From Terrabacter tumescens (lineage in GTDB: Bacteria; Actinomycetota; Actinomycetes; Actinomycetales; Dermatophilaceae), in NCBI RefSeq assembly GCF_014646815.1, contig NZ_BMNZ01000005.1, positions 143,777 to 180,370 on the forward strand: DNA of 36,594 bases, in the 5' to 3' direction. The translations under genes and the position numbers were made by a program. The notes beneath the pieces are model-generated. The model had not been told where the DNA came from, ran no database searches, and saw only the letters and a list, made by a program, of their open reading frames with translations. Shown here one piece after another: positions 7,780 to 16,247 of this stretch; the stretch's first letter is position 1; each line of letters begins with the position of its first letter.

Positions 7780-7956
7780 TGACCGACGAGACCAGGGAGT
7801 CATCAGGCTCAAGGTGTGCAGCGTGGGTACTGCCCGCACGAGGAAAGCGGCTTGCTCGGCTGTCGTGCCAGGAGCGGCTAGTCCGGACGTGAGCTGCTGC
7901 TAGCGCGGGTGTGACCAACGCGGTCTACCGCGCCGCATCGTCAGTGTGGCGGTTGG

Positions 7957-8670
7957 CTAGTGCATCGCGGCCGTTGCATCCAGCACCCGTTCGGCGTACC
8001 GGTCTGCCGCACGGCGCACCCGCGTCTCGCTCGGAACCAGCCACCACCACATCCCGACCAGAGCGCAGACGCCGGCGAGGGCTAGCGTGGTGCCGACGGA
8101 GACGTGGCCGCTACGCGAGCCGACGACAGCGCCTGCCCACAGGGCGAGCACGCCACATCCGGACGTGGTCAGGGCGACGGCGCGAAGCCCCAGCGCGTTG
8201 CGTTCGAAGCCGTAGGTCTTCAGCTCCGCCCACACAACTGGGAACTTGGCGCGGTCCCGGGTGTTCTCGATGAGCCAACGCACGGCGGCCTCGTAGGTCT
8301 GCACGGTCGAGTCACTCAAATTTGGGCCGGTCGGCAAGCTGATACCACTGACGCGCTCGAGGCGGCCCCGACGCTGGCGCAGCAGCTCCCCGCCCTGGCC
8401 ATCTGGCGTCGGGATCAACTTCAAGGTGGTTGGAGGCGCTCCCCACTTGGCGAAGAGCGTCTTCTCGACGGCTCGTCCGCGATCGGCGACCTGCTTGGCC
8501 ACGACCATCGGCGCCCCAATCGCCAGCAGCACTGCGACGATCCCGGCCAAGACGGGGTTGTCCTGCACTCCGAACCCGATCGCGACGAGGACGAGAGGGA
8601 GGACTGTGAGCAAAGCCGGCACCAGCCGGGCTTCGCGGTCGTACTCGTCAAGCCAGCGGCCCCAGTTCAT
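7957..8670 (-). CDS. Four-helix membrane protein paired with the MBL-fold gene
   Basis: This 237-residue membrane protein has two hydrophobic hairpins: helices at about residues 16-34 and 38-58, then 165-184 and 190-212. They are separated by a soluble domain of about 100 residues, and there is an amphipathic end at each side. The opening (WLDEYDREARLVPALL) and the KWGAPPTTLKL segment just after the first hairpin look conserved-family-like, but I cannot name the family. ATG 8670 follows a good AAGGAG site 32 bases after the stop of the metallo-beta-lactamase-fold gene, so the two form an operon. A pore-forming or membrane-sensing partner in a two-gene defence or stress module is possible by analogy with 4TM effectors. 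This is inference. Confidence 0.75.
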   Translation of the reverse strand: MNWGRWLDEYDREARLVPALLTVLPLVLVAIGFGVQDNPVLAGIVAVLLAIGAPMVVAKQVADRGRAVEKTLFAKWGAPPTTLKLIPTPDGQGGELLRQRRGRLERVSGISLPTGPNLSDSTVQTYEAAVRWLIENTRDRAKFPVVWAELKTYGFERNALGLRAVALTTSGCGVLALWAGAVVGSRSGHVSVGTTLALAGVCALVGMWWWLVPSETRVRRAADRYAERVLDATAAMH

Positions 8671-8702
8671 CCCTCAGCTCCTTCTCCGTAGGCACGCCCA
8701 GT

Positions 8703-9695
8703 TCATGCGGTTGCCGAGCTGAGCGGCGGCAGGGTGTGCAGGCGGTCCCCATCGCGATCGTCGATCCAGATCTCGCCATCCGCCCAGATGCGGGCGGTGA
8801 TGGTGCCGTTGTAGCGGGTGGAAAGGACGGTGGCGTCGTGCTTGCGGTACTCGTCGGAGGCGTCGGTGGAGGGCTTCTTCCCAACCGAGCAGATGACGAA
8901 CTCGGGGTCCATGGCGTTGACGGCGGTCTCGCTGTAGCCGGACTCGCGGCCGTGATGAGCGGCCTTGAGGATGTCGCAGTCGAGTTCGCCCTCGTCGTAG
9001 TCGGCTTCGATGCTGTCCCAAGCGGGCTTCTCGGCGTCGCCCGGGAGGATGACTCGGCGGCCGCCGTAGTCGAGGCGCAGCACGTAGGAGGAGTTGTTGT
9101 AGTGCTCGATGCGGTCGCAGTAGTCGACCAGGTCCTGCGTGGGACCCAGGATGGTCAGGCCGTCCTCGGTCCAGTAGTCGCCGGTCTCGTCGCGCAGGCG
9201 CGCGTGGACGGAGTGCGTGGTGCCGTCGCCATGGTTGCCCTTGCGCAGCTGCTGGTAGGCGAGCCAGTCGTTCCAGTCGTAGTGGTTCTTGTCGAAGCTG
9301 GACTCGGTGAAGGTCTTGGCGTGCTGGGTGTCCCAGAAGTTGTACAGGGCGACTTGCTCACCCCAGAACAGCGAGGCAAGCCCACTCATGTGGTCCATAT
9401 CCGGGTGGGTCTGGATGTACCGGAAGAGGGAGCGGTTGTCGAAGTTCGCGCGCCAGTACTCGCGCGGGTCGTCGAGGAGGCTCTTGTAGTACTCCTCCCA
9501 GCTGCGGGACGTGTAGCTGCCGGTTCGGAACTGCGACAGGCTGAGGCCCTTGGCTTCGGCGAGGGCGACCTCGTCGTCTTCGGGAAGGGCCTTGCTGTTG
9601 TTGATGTCGATCATCGTGAGACGCCCCGACGGGTGCTCGATGATGGTGCAGTCACCGTGACCGACGTTCAGAAAGTGGATCGTGGTGCTCTCCAT
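8703..9695 (-). CDS. Metallo-beta-lactamase-fold hydrolase (ComEC/Rec2-type)
   Basis: This 330-residue protein starts at ATG 9695 and has the ComEC/Rec2-type MBL fold. THPDMDH (His97, Asp99, Asp101, His102) is the main metal motif. YVLRLDYGGRRVILPGDAE holds the second metal Asp in LPGDAE, and LKAAHHGRES is the C-terminal motif of ComEC-like hydrolases. Unlike ComEC it has no membrane channel domain of its own, but the next gene encodes a four-helix membrane protein. Substrates of stand-alone members are usually nucleic acid or nucleotide phosphodiesters. The insertion between residues about 35 and 90 is larger than in minimal MBL proteins. It is divergent from the XRE-ImmA gene, which may control it. 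Confidence 0.85.
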   Translation of the reverse strand: MESTTIHFLNVGHGDCTIIEHPSGRLTMIDINNSKALPEDDEVALAEAKGLSLSQFRTGSYTSRSWEEYYKSLLDDPREYWRANFDNRSLFRYIQTHPDMDHMSGLASLFWGEQVALYNFWDTQHAKTFTESSFDKNHYDWNDWLAYQQLRKGNHGDGTTHSVHARLRDETGDYWTEDGLTILGPTQDLVDYCDRIEHYNNSSYVLRLDYGGRRVILPGDAEKPAWDSIEADYDEGELDCDILKAAHHGRESGYSETAVNAMDPEFVICSVGKKPSTDASDEYRKHDATVLSTRYNGTITARIWADGEIWIDDRDGDRLHTLPPLSSATA

Positions 9696-9892
9696 GCCGG
9701 GACTCCGTCCGCGAGTAGTTGAAGTGATTGCTCAAGTCCGCACTTACATTTTCGACACGATCCTACCCCCGGTTCCGCACGGATTCGGGAGTAACGTCTC
9801 GGACATTTCTGGCGAGCGTCTTTGGAACGTGGGGCCGGGCGAGGCAGACTGGCCATGATGGCCGCACCCCCGCGGGAGACAGAAGGAGTTTG

Positions 9893-10942
9893 GTGGCAAC
9901 CGTAGGAACGTTCCAGCCGGGCCGGCTCCGGCTCGCTCGGGAGTTGGAGAGCAAGAGTCAGGCGGACCTCAGTGGCCCGGCGGACGTCACGCCGGCGGCC
10001 ATCTCCCAGTTCGAGTCAGGGGACGCGAAGCCGTCGAGCGACACGTTGGGTCTCTTGGCGCGAGCGCTGGACGTTCCGGTCGAGTTCCTTTGTTTGCCGA
10101 TGGAGGAGACCCACGAGGGGTTCTTCAGAAGCTTGCGCAAGAGTTCGGTTGCGCAGCGGCGACGCGCTCGTTCCCTGGCTCACCTGGTGCACGACCTTGC
10201 GGTCGCTCCGGAGGGAGACTCCGTTCTCAAGCCGCTGTCGTTGCCGCGGTTGGCGGTACACACTCTCGATGTCGACTCGCCTCTGGTTCCCCAAGCCGCG
10301 CGCATGGTGCGATCCGCCTGGGGTTTGCCTCGGGGCCCGGTGCCAGATGTCGTCGCTGCACTTGAGGGGCATGGCGTTCTCGTCCTACGCCTGCCCCTGG
10401 ACGCAGCCGAGGTCGACGCATTCTCACTACCCTTCCCAGACCGTCCGGTTGTCGTCTTAAGTGCCGATAAGGGCGATCGGGGGCGGTCCCGATTCGACGC
10501 GGCACATGAGCTCGGCCATCTGGTCATGCACGGCCAGTCCGTCTGGGGTGTGAAGGAGGTCGAGACGCAGGCGCACAAGTTCGCGGCCGAGTTCTTGATG
10601 CCAGCGGATGACATTCGTGCCGAACTGCCGGCGCGAGCCGACTGGGCGCAGTTGTTTGAGCTCAAACAGCGCTGGCATGTCTCCATCGCGGCGTTGTTGA
10701 TGAGAGCCAAAGACCTTGAGGTGATGTCCCCGTCCGCCTACACGACCGCAATGAAGGGCATCTCTGCCCGTGGGTGGCGCCGCTCTGAACCGATTCAGCT
10801 TGGCGTTCCGGAGGGCCCAACGATCACGACGCACCTGCTCAAGGTCGCGAACGCGAATGCGACCTGGTTTCCTCGAGCGCTGATGCCTGCCCTGGAGAGG
10901 TCCATCTGCAGCTACGACATGTCTCCCCGCTCGCGTGGCTAG
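9893..10942 (+). CDS. XRE-family regulator fused to ImmA/IrrE metallopeptidase
   Basis: This 349-residue protein has an N-terminal Cro/C1-type helix-turn-helix (about residues 8-65; SQADLSGPADVTPAAISQFE, then PSSDTLGLLARALDVPVEFL). A C-terminal ImmA/IrrE domain carries the zinc motif HELGH (His205, Glu206, His209) and AAEFLMP. Such proteins repress mobile-element or toxin genes and respond to stress or partner proteins. ImmA of ICEBs1 cleaves the repressor ImmR to induce excision. GTG at 9893 is chosen because GAAGGAG lies just upstream and translation begins right at the HTH domain. It is transcribed divergently from the MBL/4TM pair across about 200 bases, consistent with regulating that pair or the island. 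Confidence 0.88.
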   Translation: MATVGTFQPGRLRLARELESKSQADLSGPADVTPAAISQFESGDAKPSSDTLGLLARALDVPVEFLCLPMEETHEGFFRSLRKSSVAQRRRARSLAHLVHDLAVAPEGDSVLKPLSLPRLAVHTLDVDSPLVPQAARMVRSAWGLPRGPVPDVVAALEGHGVLVLRLPLDAAEVDAFSLPFPDRPVVVLSADKGDRGRSRFDAAHELGHLVMHGQSVWGVKEVETQAHKFAAEFLMPADDIRAELPARADWAQLFELKQRWHVSIAALLMRAKDLEVMSPSAYTTAMKGISARGWRRSEPIQLGVPEGPTITTHLLKVANANATWFPRALMPALERSICSYDMSPRSRG

Positions 10943-11100
10943 GTGAAGATCACGCCGCGGACGACGCCGCCGCGGTAGTTCAGGACGAGCTTGTCGTTAC
11001 GTGGTGGCGCGCGCCACTGCCTAAGGACGTTGAAGGATCGCTCGATGACGGCCAACGTGGAGTACGGCGGTGGTTGCCGACCATAGCCACCGAGGCCAGC
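10939..11100 (-). pseudogene. C-terminal remnant of an IS5-type transposase
   Basis: Translating the minus strand gives an uninterrupted tail ending at a TAG (10941-10939). It contains VIERSFNVLRQWR and, after a short stretch, NDKLVLNYRGGVV. This matches the conserved C-terminus of IS5-family DDE transposases: V-E-R-x-F-N, L-K-x-W-R, then R-Y-D-K and Y-R-x-A-V. VIE at about 11049-11041 marks the final catalytic Glu motif. No start, no N-terminal catalytic domain and no terminal inverted repeats are visible. The piece is a decayed fragment whose stop overlaps the end of the XRE-ImmA gene on the other strand. Its upstream limit is approximate. Confidence 0.65.
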
Positions 11101-11407
11101 GCGGTCGCAGACCCCACCTCGTCAACTGATGGCTGGCTCGGATATCGCTGTGGCCCACCCACATGACCAGCGCGCTGGCCCCACCGCCACATGGCCGCGC
11201 AGTCGCTGCTGCAGGGCACCTCGACCCGGCGTAGCCTCAGCGCCGCTGAGGCCTCCGAGCACACGAGCTGACCATGAGTCGGCACGATAGGGACCGCCTC
11301 TCAAGGCAGTCCGGGCGGCGAACGGCGAACTAGGGCTCACTAGGGCTCATCGGCAGATCCGGTTGAGTATTCACTCGCTAACCGCTCACACGTCCTCTGC
11401 ATAGTGG
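11101..11407. other. Intergenic stretch between convergent genes, no gene seen
   Basis: I see no credible coding frame here. It lies between the XRE-ImmA gene (plus) and the MFS gene (minus) and probably includes further decayed insertion-sequence DNA. It contains a perfect hairpin GCCTCAGC-GCC-GCTGAGGC (11234-11252) that could stop transcription from either side, although no T-tract follows. A short tandem duplication CTAGGGCTCA also occurs near 11330-11350. Confidence 0.5.
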
Positions 11408-12670
11408 CTACCTGAGCCCGTTGCTGGCCTTCCTTTGGATCTCAGGGGGAGCCGAACGGCGCATTACAAGCATCAGGAGTGAGCCAAAACCCGCTATTGC
11501 GCTGGCGGACAGGATTGGCCAGGCCAAACTCGTGCCGTTGGCAATAAGCCCGCCGCATATCGCCCCAAGCGCCGCCATGCCAATGCCGGCCACGCGGGTT
11601 GTGGCACTGACCCGACCCATGAGCGCATCGGGAGTGAGTCGCTGACGCGCCGTACCCCCCAGCACCGTCACGGTCATCGATGCCGCTCCGACCAGCGCGA
11701 GAGCAACTCCAGCGATCCATCCGTTGGGCGCAACGAACAGCAGCAACCAACCCAGCCCCTGTGCCAACAGACCCGCTGCGTATATCGCACGTGCTGTGAA
11801 GTGTCTGCGTGACTTGGGCACGAGGTAACCGGCCACAAGTCCCCCGACTGCGGACGTCGCCAAGAGCGCGCCAAACCATCCCTCAGGCACGTGCAGGCGG
11901 TCACGCGCGAACAGGACCAGAGTTGAGAAGGCGACGTTGTAGATGAAGTTGAATGTGGCCATGCCGATCGTGAGCCGTCGAAGTTCCCCATGGCGCACGA
12001 GATAGCCGAGCCCTTCTCGTACGGAACGGAAAACCGGAGGATGCGCGCCCGTGCGAACTGGCGGTGCCATTCGTCCCAGTCCGACAAGCAGCGCAGCGGA
12101 GATGAGGAATGCCAGCGAATTGCCGAAGAACGGAATGGAGGCGCCGAGCGCGAACAATGCTGCGCCAAGGGGCGGTCCGATCAGGCTTCGCCCCAAGAGA
12201 TCCAGGGACCAGATCTGACCGTTTGCGGTGGCGAGCCGGCGCTGGTCGCGGCCCACGACGAGAGGTAGTGCTGATTGGGCCGCGGGGTCGAAGAAGCAAC
12301 CAGCAACGCCGAGGAAGAAGACGCAAGCAACGAGGACCCACAGCTGCGCAGCCTCGGTTAGGACCGCCACCGCTAGGGCGCCAACGATCAGGGCTCGCGC
12401 CAGGTCGGCGACCACCATGGTGATGCGCCGGGGCCACCGATCCACGAGCGCGCCCGCGGGAAGGCCTACGACCAGCCATGCGGCATACGTGGCGGCGACC
12501 GTCAATGAGACTTGGAGTGGGTCACTGGTCAGACGGGCAGCGAGCAGCGGCACAGCCGCAAGCACCATGCCTTGGCCTGCGATGGAGACGCCGGTGGAGG
12601 CCAGCAGCCGGTTAAGACCTCGCCCTGGCGAAGCATCGACCGACTGCTGGTCTTCCATGGCTTCGGTCAT
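11408..12670 (-). CDS. MFS-family efflux transporter
   Basis: This 420-residue inner-membrane transporter has 12 predicted helices. The MFS loop motif lies between helices 2 and 3 (GLPAGALVDRWPRRITM), and a related second-half motif is present. It resembles the MdfA/enterobactin-exporter-like MFS proteins often annotated as drug or macrolide efflux pumps. The start ATG at 12670 (MTEAMEDQQ) overlaps the DUF397 gene stop by ATGA, making it the third gene of a XRE-DUF397-MFS unit. The substrate cannot be inferred. On a mobile island it is most likely resistance or export cargo for the host. Confidence 0.9.
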   Translation of the reverse strand: MTEAMEDQQSVDASPGRGLNRLLASTGVSIAGQGMVLAAVPLLAARLTSDPLQVSLTVAATYAAWLVVGLPAGALVDRWPRRITMVVADLARALIVGALAVAVLTEAAQLWVLVACVFFLGVAGCFFDPAAQSALPLVVGRDQRRLATANGQIWSLDLLGRSLIGPPLGAALFALGASIPFFGNSLAFLISAALLVGLGRMAPPVRTGAHPPVFRSVREGLGYLVRHGELRRLTIGMATFNFIYNVAFSTLVLFARDRLHVPEGWFGALLATSAVGGLVAGYLVPKSRRHFTARAIYAAGLLAQGLGWLLLFVAPNGWIAGVALALVGAASMTVTVLGGTARQRLTPDALMGRVSATTRVAGIGMAALGAICGGLIANGTSLAWPILSASAIAGFGSLLMLVMRRSAPPEIQRKASNGLR

Positions 12671-12888
12671 CCCGACGTCTTGAGGGCGTCGTAGTCGAAC
12701 TCTCCGTCGACGACTCCACCGACGAACGCGCGCCACTCAGCCTCGGTGAACTCGAGGATCGGACCGCGGCCATTAGCCTTCGTGTCCCGGACTCCGATCA
12801 GACCTGCAGACTGCGCGACTTCGACGCAGGCGCCCGTGTCGCTGTGCACGGACTTTCGCCAGACCGCGGCGCTCCAGTCGGGTTCCAT
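12667..12888 (-). CDS. DUF397 small regulatory partner
   Basis: This 73-residue protein matches the actinobacterial DUF397 family: W-x-K-S-x-H-S in VWRKSVHSDTGACVEVA, GLIGVRDTK and the end motif FTEAEWRAFVGGV. Members are nearly always found beside a DUF5753-type XRE regulator and are thought to act with it as an antitoxin-like or co-regulator pair, as in BldB/AbaA-like modules. ATG 12888 follows AAGGGGAAG. It sits 19 bases after the XRE gene and overlaps the MFS gene start. Confidence 0.92.
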   Translation of the reverse strand: MEPDWSAAVWRKSVHSDTGACVEVAQSAGLIGVRDTKANGRGPILEFTEAEWRAFVGGVVDGEFDYDALKTSG

Positions 12889-12907
12889 CACTTCCCCTTT
12901 CGTTGGG

Positions 12908-13723
12908 TCACGTCGCCCAGTGGCGCCGTGCGTCCTCGATCGCCTTGCGTGAATCCGCGGCGTCGAGAGCGTCCTTGTGCAGCCCCCGGAAGAGCTTCTG
13001 GTATGCCGTGATGTCGCGTTCAGAGGACAGGTAGAGATCGGCGGTCTGAGCCTCGCAGAGGACAACCGGTGATCCCTTCCTGAAGTCGTAGAGCACGAAG
13101 GAGCCGACCGCGAATGTAGGAACTGCTCCGCCGAGCTTGAGCACGCGCACGTCGGCGTAGCCGGCTTCGAGCAGCTCGAGCAAGTGCGACATCTGGTCGG
13201 CCATGTCCGCCGACGTCGATCGCGGAGAACGCAGGAGCACGGATTCGTCCAGCACCGCCTCGTAGCGAACGCCGCGACGCTCAGCTAGGAGCCGCTGCCG
13301 CTCGAGTCGTGCCGGCACCACCATGTCGGCATTCAGGCCCGCTGCCTGACAGACGGCCGTGGCATACGCGGCGGTCTGCAGCAGTCCAGGGATCCAAGCC
13401 GTCTGATATTGCCGCAGCCGCCTGACGCGGGTTTCCACAGCTTCGACCGCCGCCTGTCGCCGTGGAACTCCCCCCGCACTGACGACCCAAGCACCCTCGA
13501 GACCGCTGCTTCGAGCCACTGAACCGAGGATCTCGGCCCGAACCTCCTCGGCGACACCGTAGTAGGCAAGCAGCTCAGCCACCTCGCCGACAGACGCCCC
13601 GAAGCGGCCAGTCTCCACCCGGGAGATCTTTGACTGCGACCACCCGAGGTCACGGGCCACAGCCGACCCGGAGATGCCCGCTGCCTCCCGGATCCGTCGC
13701 AGCTCGAACCCAACGTCTGCCAT
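12908..13723 (-). CDS. XRE-family regulator with DUF5753 domain
   Basis: This 271-residue protein has an N-terminal helix-turn-helix (about residues 5-60; AVARDLGWSQSKISRVETGR). Beyond it lies the large C-terminal DUF5753 domain, with the typical YQTAWIPGLLQTAAYA opening and MSHLLELLE, then VVLCEAQTADLYL. These regulators pair with DUF397 proteins in Actinobacteria. ATG 13723 (MADVGFELRR) is preferred because GGAAGG lies six bases upstream. ATG 13744 (MSAWKDE) is an alternative. A TATATC -10-like hexamer on the minus strand (13762-13757) is suitably placed for either. With DUF397 and the MFS exporter it forms a regulatory-cargo unit. Confidence 0.9.
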   Translation of the reverse strand: MADVGFELRRIREAAGISGSAVARDLGWSQSKISRVETGRFGASVGEVAELLAYYGVAEEVRAEILGSVARSSGLEGAWVVSAGGVPRRQAAVEAVETRVRRLRQYQTAWIPGLLQTAAYATAVCQAAGLNADMVVPARLERQRLLAERRGVRYEAVLDESVLLRSPRSTSADMADQMSHLLELLEAGYADVRVLKLGGAVPTFAVGSFVLYDFRKGSPVVLCEAQTADLYLSSERDITAYQKLFRGLHKDALDAADSRKAIEDARRHWAT

Positions 13724-13824
13724 CTCATCCTTCCATGCACTCATGAATAGGACGACGATATAGACCCTCGGCGTGAGTGGACGAAGGGCCGCGCCGGACG
13801 ACCTACCGAGGTGCGCTAGTGGTC

Positions 13825-14511
13825 TCATTCCACCCACAAGCCCTCGGCTGGCAGGTGACCCACCGTCCGGTCCGCCGCGGTGTAGCTGCTCTGATGCCAC
13901 CGGTACCACTGTGACTCGGCCACCACGGCGACCGCCAGCATGCCCTCACTGCTCATCATGGGTCCCGAGACGGCGCGTAGATCGACGTCATACCTGCCAT
14001 CTCCCAAGGCGCGTACGACTCGCGCGCCGATGAGATGGGGGCGCCCTGCCACAGGATGCAACGGCTCGATGTGCGGTGCGTTTTGGTCTTCCAGCACTGG
14101 TCGAAGCCACGACTCCTCGGTTGAGACTCGCGATCGAGGAACATGCACCAGCTCTTCGACCCAGACGCGGGAGATGTCCACCCAGACAGCCTCTTCGCTC
14201 CGCCCCAGGTAATGCTCGCGCTCGTCCACCAGCTGCACTCCCGGCTCCTTGAGTCCAGGGACGTCCCTAAGCTCCGAAGACCCGATTCGCAGATCGGTGC
14301 GCCAACCGTGCGCAGCCAACTGCTCCCCTTGGAACGTCGTCATCAGGAACCGTGCCCTAGCGTTCACCGGAACGGCGTCCCCCAGACGAAGACGCCGAAC
14401 CAACGTCGCTGGCACGCCGCTCGTCAGGTCATCGGACTGGTTGTCCCACCCGAACGCCCCGACGAGGGCTCCAAATCTGCGGTCCACATCTCCGGGCGTC
14501 AGCTCATCCAC
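13825..14511 (-). CDS. Conserved-looking protein of unknown function, transfer operon
   Basis: I do not recognise this 228-residue protein. It is soluble, rich in beta-forming stretches (WVDISRVWVEELVHVPRSRV; DGRYDVDLRAVSGP), and has many Trp and no Cys, membrane segment or signal peptide. ATG 14511 overlaps the end of the NlpC/P60 gene by eight bases, so it is the last gene of the secretion-like operon and is translated with it. A cytosolic transfer accessory protein is the simplest guess. Confidence 0.7.
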   Translation of the reverse strand: MDELTPGDVDRRFGALVGAFGWDNQSDDLTSGVPATLVRRLRLGDAVPVNARARFLMTTFQGEQLAAHGWRTDLRIGSSELRDVPGLKEPGVQLVDEREHYLGRSEEAVWVDISRVWVEELVHVPRSRVSTEESWLRPVLEDQNAPHIEPLHPVAGRPHLIGARVVRALGDGRYDVDLRAVSGPMMSSEGMLAVAVVAESQWYRWHQSSYTAADRTVGHLPAEGLWVE

Positions 14512-15622
14512 CGTTCGCCACCCCCCGAGCCGAAGAACCGGACCCGCCGACGCGGCCCACGAAAGCCACCTCGCGCTTGTAGTAGTCCACAGTCATGAAG
14601 TCATGCACGACCTCGACAGTCAGACCCGGCCGAGGGGCATGCACGATGCCTCCTTGCCCGTCGTACATCGCCACGTGGTGGAAGTAGTCCGGGGGATCGC
14701 CAGCCGCGTGCAGAAACACCAGGTCGCCGGCCCGCCAGACCTTGGGGTCGAGAGGCAACCGCTGAACCACGGTGGCCTGCGCGCTGGCCACGCGCGGCAG
14801 ATCCACGCCCGCCCGATGCCACGCGTACTGCATCAATGACGAGCAGTCGAAGCCGAGGACTCCTGCGCCAGCCCCGAATCCGTTGGTCGGCCCGTCAGGA
14901 CCACCACCGCCCCAGGCATAAGGCACCCCTACCTGGGTGAGCGCGGCCGCCACGGCCTTTCCTCCCGCACTACCGTCGCTCAAGAAGGCGGCGTTGGCGT
15001 AACACGCTGCGGAGAGCACGGTAGGGCTTGCGACAACTTGAGTCGCGAGCCGCTGCCACTTTGCGTACGCGTTCGGGAACGCGCTGCGCTGCACCGCCTG
15101 TGCGGCATCCGTGACTGACATCCGCTCGAAGCCGGCGATGTCGACCAGCCCTGGCTGTCCCTGACCGCCTCCGGTGTAGAACATTCGTGCTGACTTGGCC
15201 GGAGCCAACCGGTCAGCGGCGCTGCCCCACGCAGTGCGTTGCTGGAAGAGGCCCACGCTGTCGCGGTCCCCGTACGGGATGTTCCTGAGGTTGGACTCTT
15301 GCATCGCCGTGGCCACCGCGACGACCCAGCCGTACGAAGGCACGTGGAGCTCGCGTCCGACGGCGACGATCGTCTTCGCGTTGGCAGCTTGTTCAGCGGT
15401 GAGCCCCTTCGGTCCTCCGCTTGCGCTCACGCCCTCCACCGCCACCCCCGGGCAGCCCCCTCCCGCGGACGGAACTTCCTGACTGCCCGAACCGCCCACC
15501 AGGGCGAGCAACAGCGCCACCGCAAGGGCGGCGACCACCGCGAGAGGGAGAACGGCGATGAGCAGACGGCGAACCCGGCGCCACAGCAGCGCCCGACCTG
15601 CGACGACGAGAGGAGCGACCAC
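14504..15622 (-). CDS. Lytic transglycosylase plus NlpC/P60 cell-wall hydrolase (CwlT-like)
   Basis: This 372-residue peptidoglycan hydrolase would open the wall for the transfer channel. The N-terminus has a basic stretch and one membrane helix (about residues 18-45). A lysozyme-like transglycosylase domain follows (AVATAMQESNL with catalytic Glu near 109, then DSVGLFQQR). The C-terminal NlpC/P60 domain has the nucleophile Cys260 in FDCSSLMQYAW and its His near 316 in YFHHVAMY. This two-domain order matches CwlT of ICEBs1 and Orf14 of Tn916. The start is a GTG at 15622, two bases past the preceding stop. Confidence 0.9.
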   Translation of the reverse strand: MVAPLVVAGRALLWRRVRRLLIAVLPLAVVAALAVALLLALVGGSGSQEVPSAGGGCPGVAVEGVSASGGPKGLTAEQAANAKTIVAVGRELHVPSYGWVVAVATAMQESNLRNIPYGDRDSVGLFQQRTAWGSAADRLAPAKSARMFYTGGGQGQPGLVDIAGFERMSVTDAAQAVQRSAFPNAYAKWQRLATQVVASPTVLSAACYANAAFLSDGSAGGKAVAAALTQVGVPYAWGGGGPDGPTNGFGAGAGVLGFDCSSLMQYAWHRAGVDLPRVASAQATVVQRLPLDPKVWRAGDLVFLHAAGDPPDYFHHVAMYDGQGGIVHAPRPGLTVEVVHDFMTVDYYKREVAFVGRVGGSGSSARGVANGG

Positions 15623-15623
15623 G

Positions 15624-16247
15624 TCAGCCTGCCGCCGCCGAGGGGGTCAGCGAGGGCGTCGGCGCACCTTGCACGTCCCCCGTTGGTTCAATGTCGCTGA
15701 CGACGCAAGCCGAACCCCGCTCCTGCGTCGACGCGTCGACCCGGCCCCCATCCGTTGCGAATCGAAGAACGTGAGCACCTGCCTGGGTCACGACACCTAC
15801 CGGCCTTCCGGTGACCCTGCTCGCCGGAACACGCGCGGGGTCAGTACGGCTCAGCTGGGTCAGGAGATCAGGCGACGCGAAGGGGCGCATCCCACCGAGC
15901 CACTCGTCGGCGGGTAGGTTCGTTCGAACCCAGGCGTTCATGAACGAAGTGGCGACGTCCTCGCACGGGGCACCGGCCTCGGCTGCGTCAGTCGACGAGT
16001 GGCTGGCCTGGGGAGCCGGGACAACCGCGGCCGTGGCACTCGACCAGGTCACCGAGCTCGTCGGCGGCGCTGACGGTGTCACCGGCGCTGTGGCGGGCGC
16101 TGCGGTGGCCTGAACGCTGAGAGCGTTCGTGGCCTTTCCGACCAGTGCCAATGCGGCAAGGAGGACGACTGTGGTGATCGCGAGATGCCGCCACGACCAC
16201 AGCGGCCACTCGATCAGTCGATGAAGACGGCTAGACACCTCGTGCAC
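15624..16247 (-). CDS. VirB8/TcpC-like transfer membrane protein
   Basis: This 207-residue protein has one N-terminal membrane helix (about residues 22-42). A Pro/Ala/Ser-rich linker leads into an extracellular domain of about 110 residues (EDVATSFMNAWVRTNLPADE onwards) of the kind seen in VirB8/TcpC-type NTF2-like modules. It contains two Cys (GAPCED and GSACVV) that could form a disulfide. Assignment rests on topology and operon position between the VirB6-like and wall-hydrolase genes, not on a sequence motif, so it is moderate. Its start lies within the end of the VirB6-like gene. Confidence 0.65.
   Translation of the reverse strand: MHEVSSRLHRLIEWPLWSWRHLAITTVVLLAALALVGKATNALSVQATAAPATAPVTPSAPPTSSVTWSSATAAVVPAPQASHSSTDAAEAGAPCEDVATSFMNAWVRTNLPADEWLGGMRPFASPDLLTQLSRTDPARVPASRVTGRPVGVVTQAGAHVLRFATDGGRVDASTQERGSACVVSDIEPTGDVQGAPTPSLTPSAAAG

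Noticed and set aside
8736-9722. Plus-strand open frame (328 codons) opposite the MBL-fold gene
   Set aside because: The antisense protein is Val/Gly-rich and featureless, whereas the minus strand has the full metal-binding motif set.
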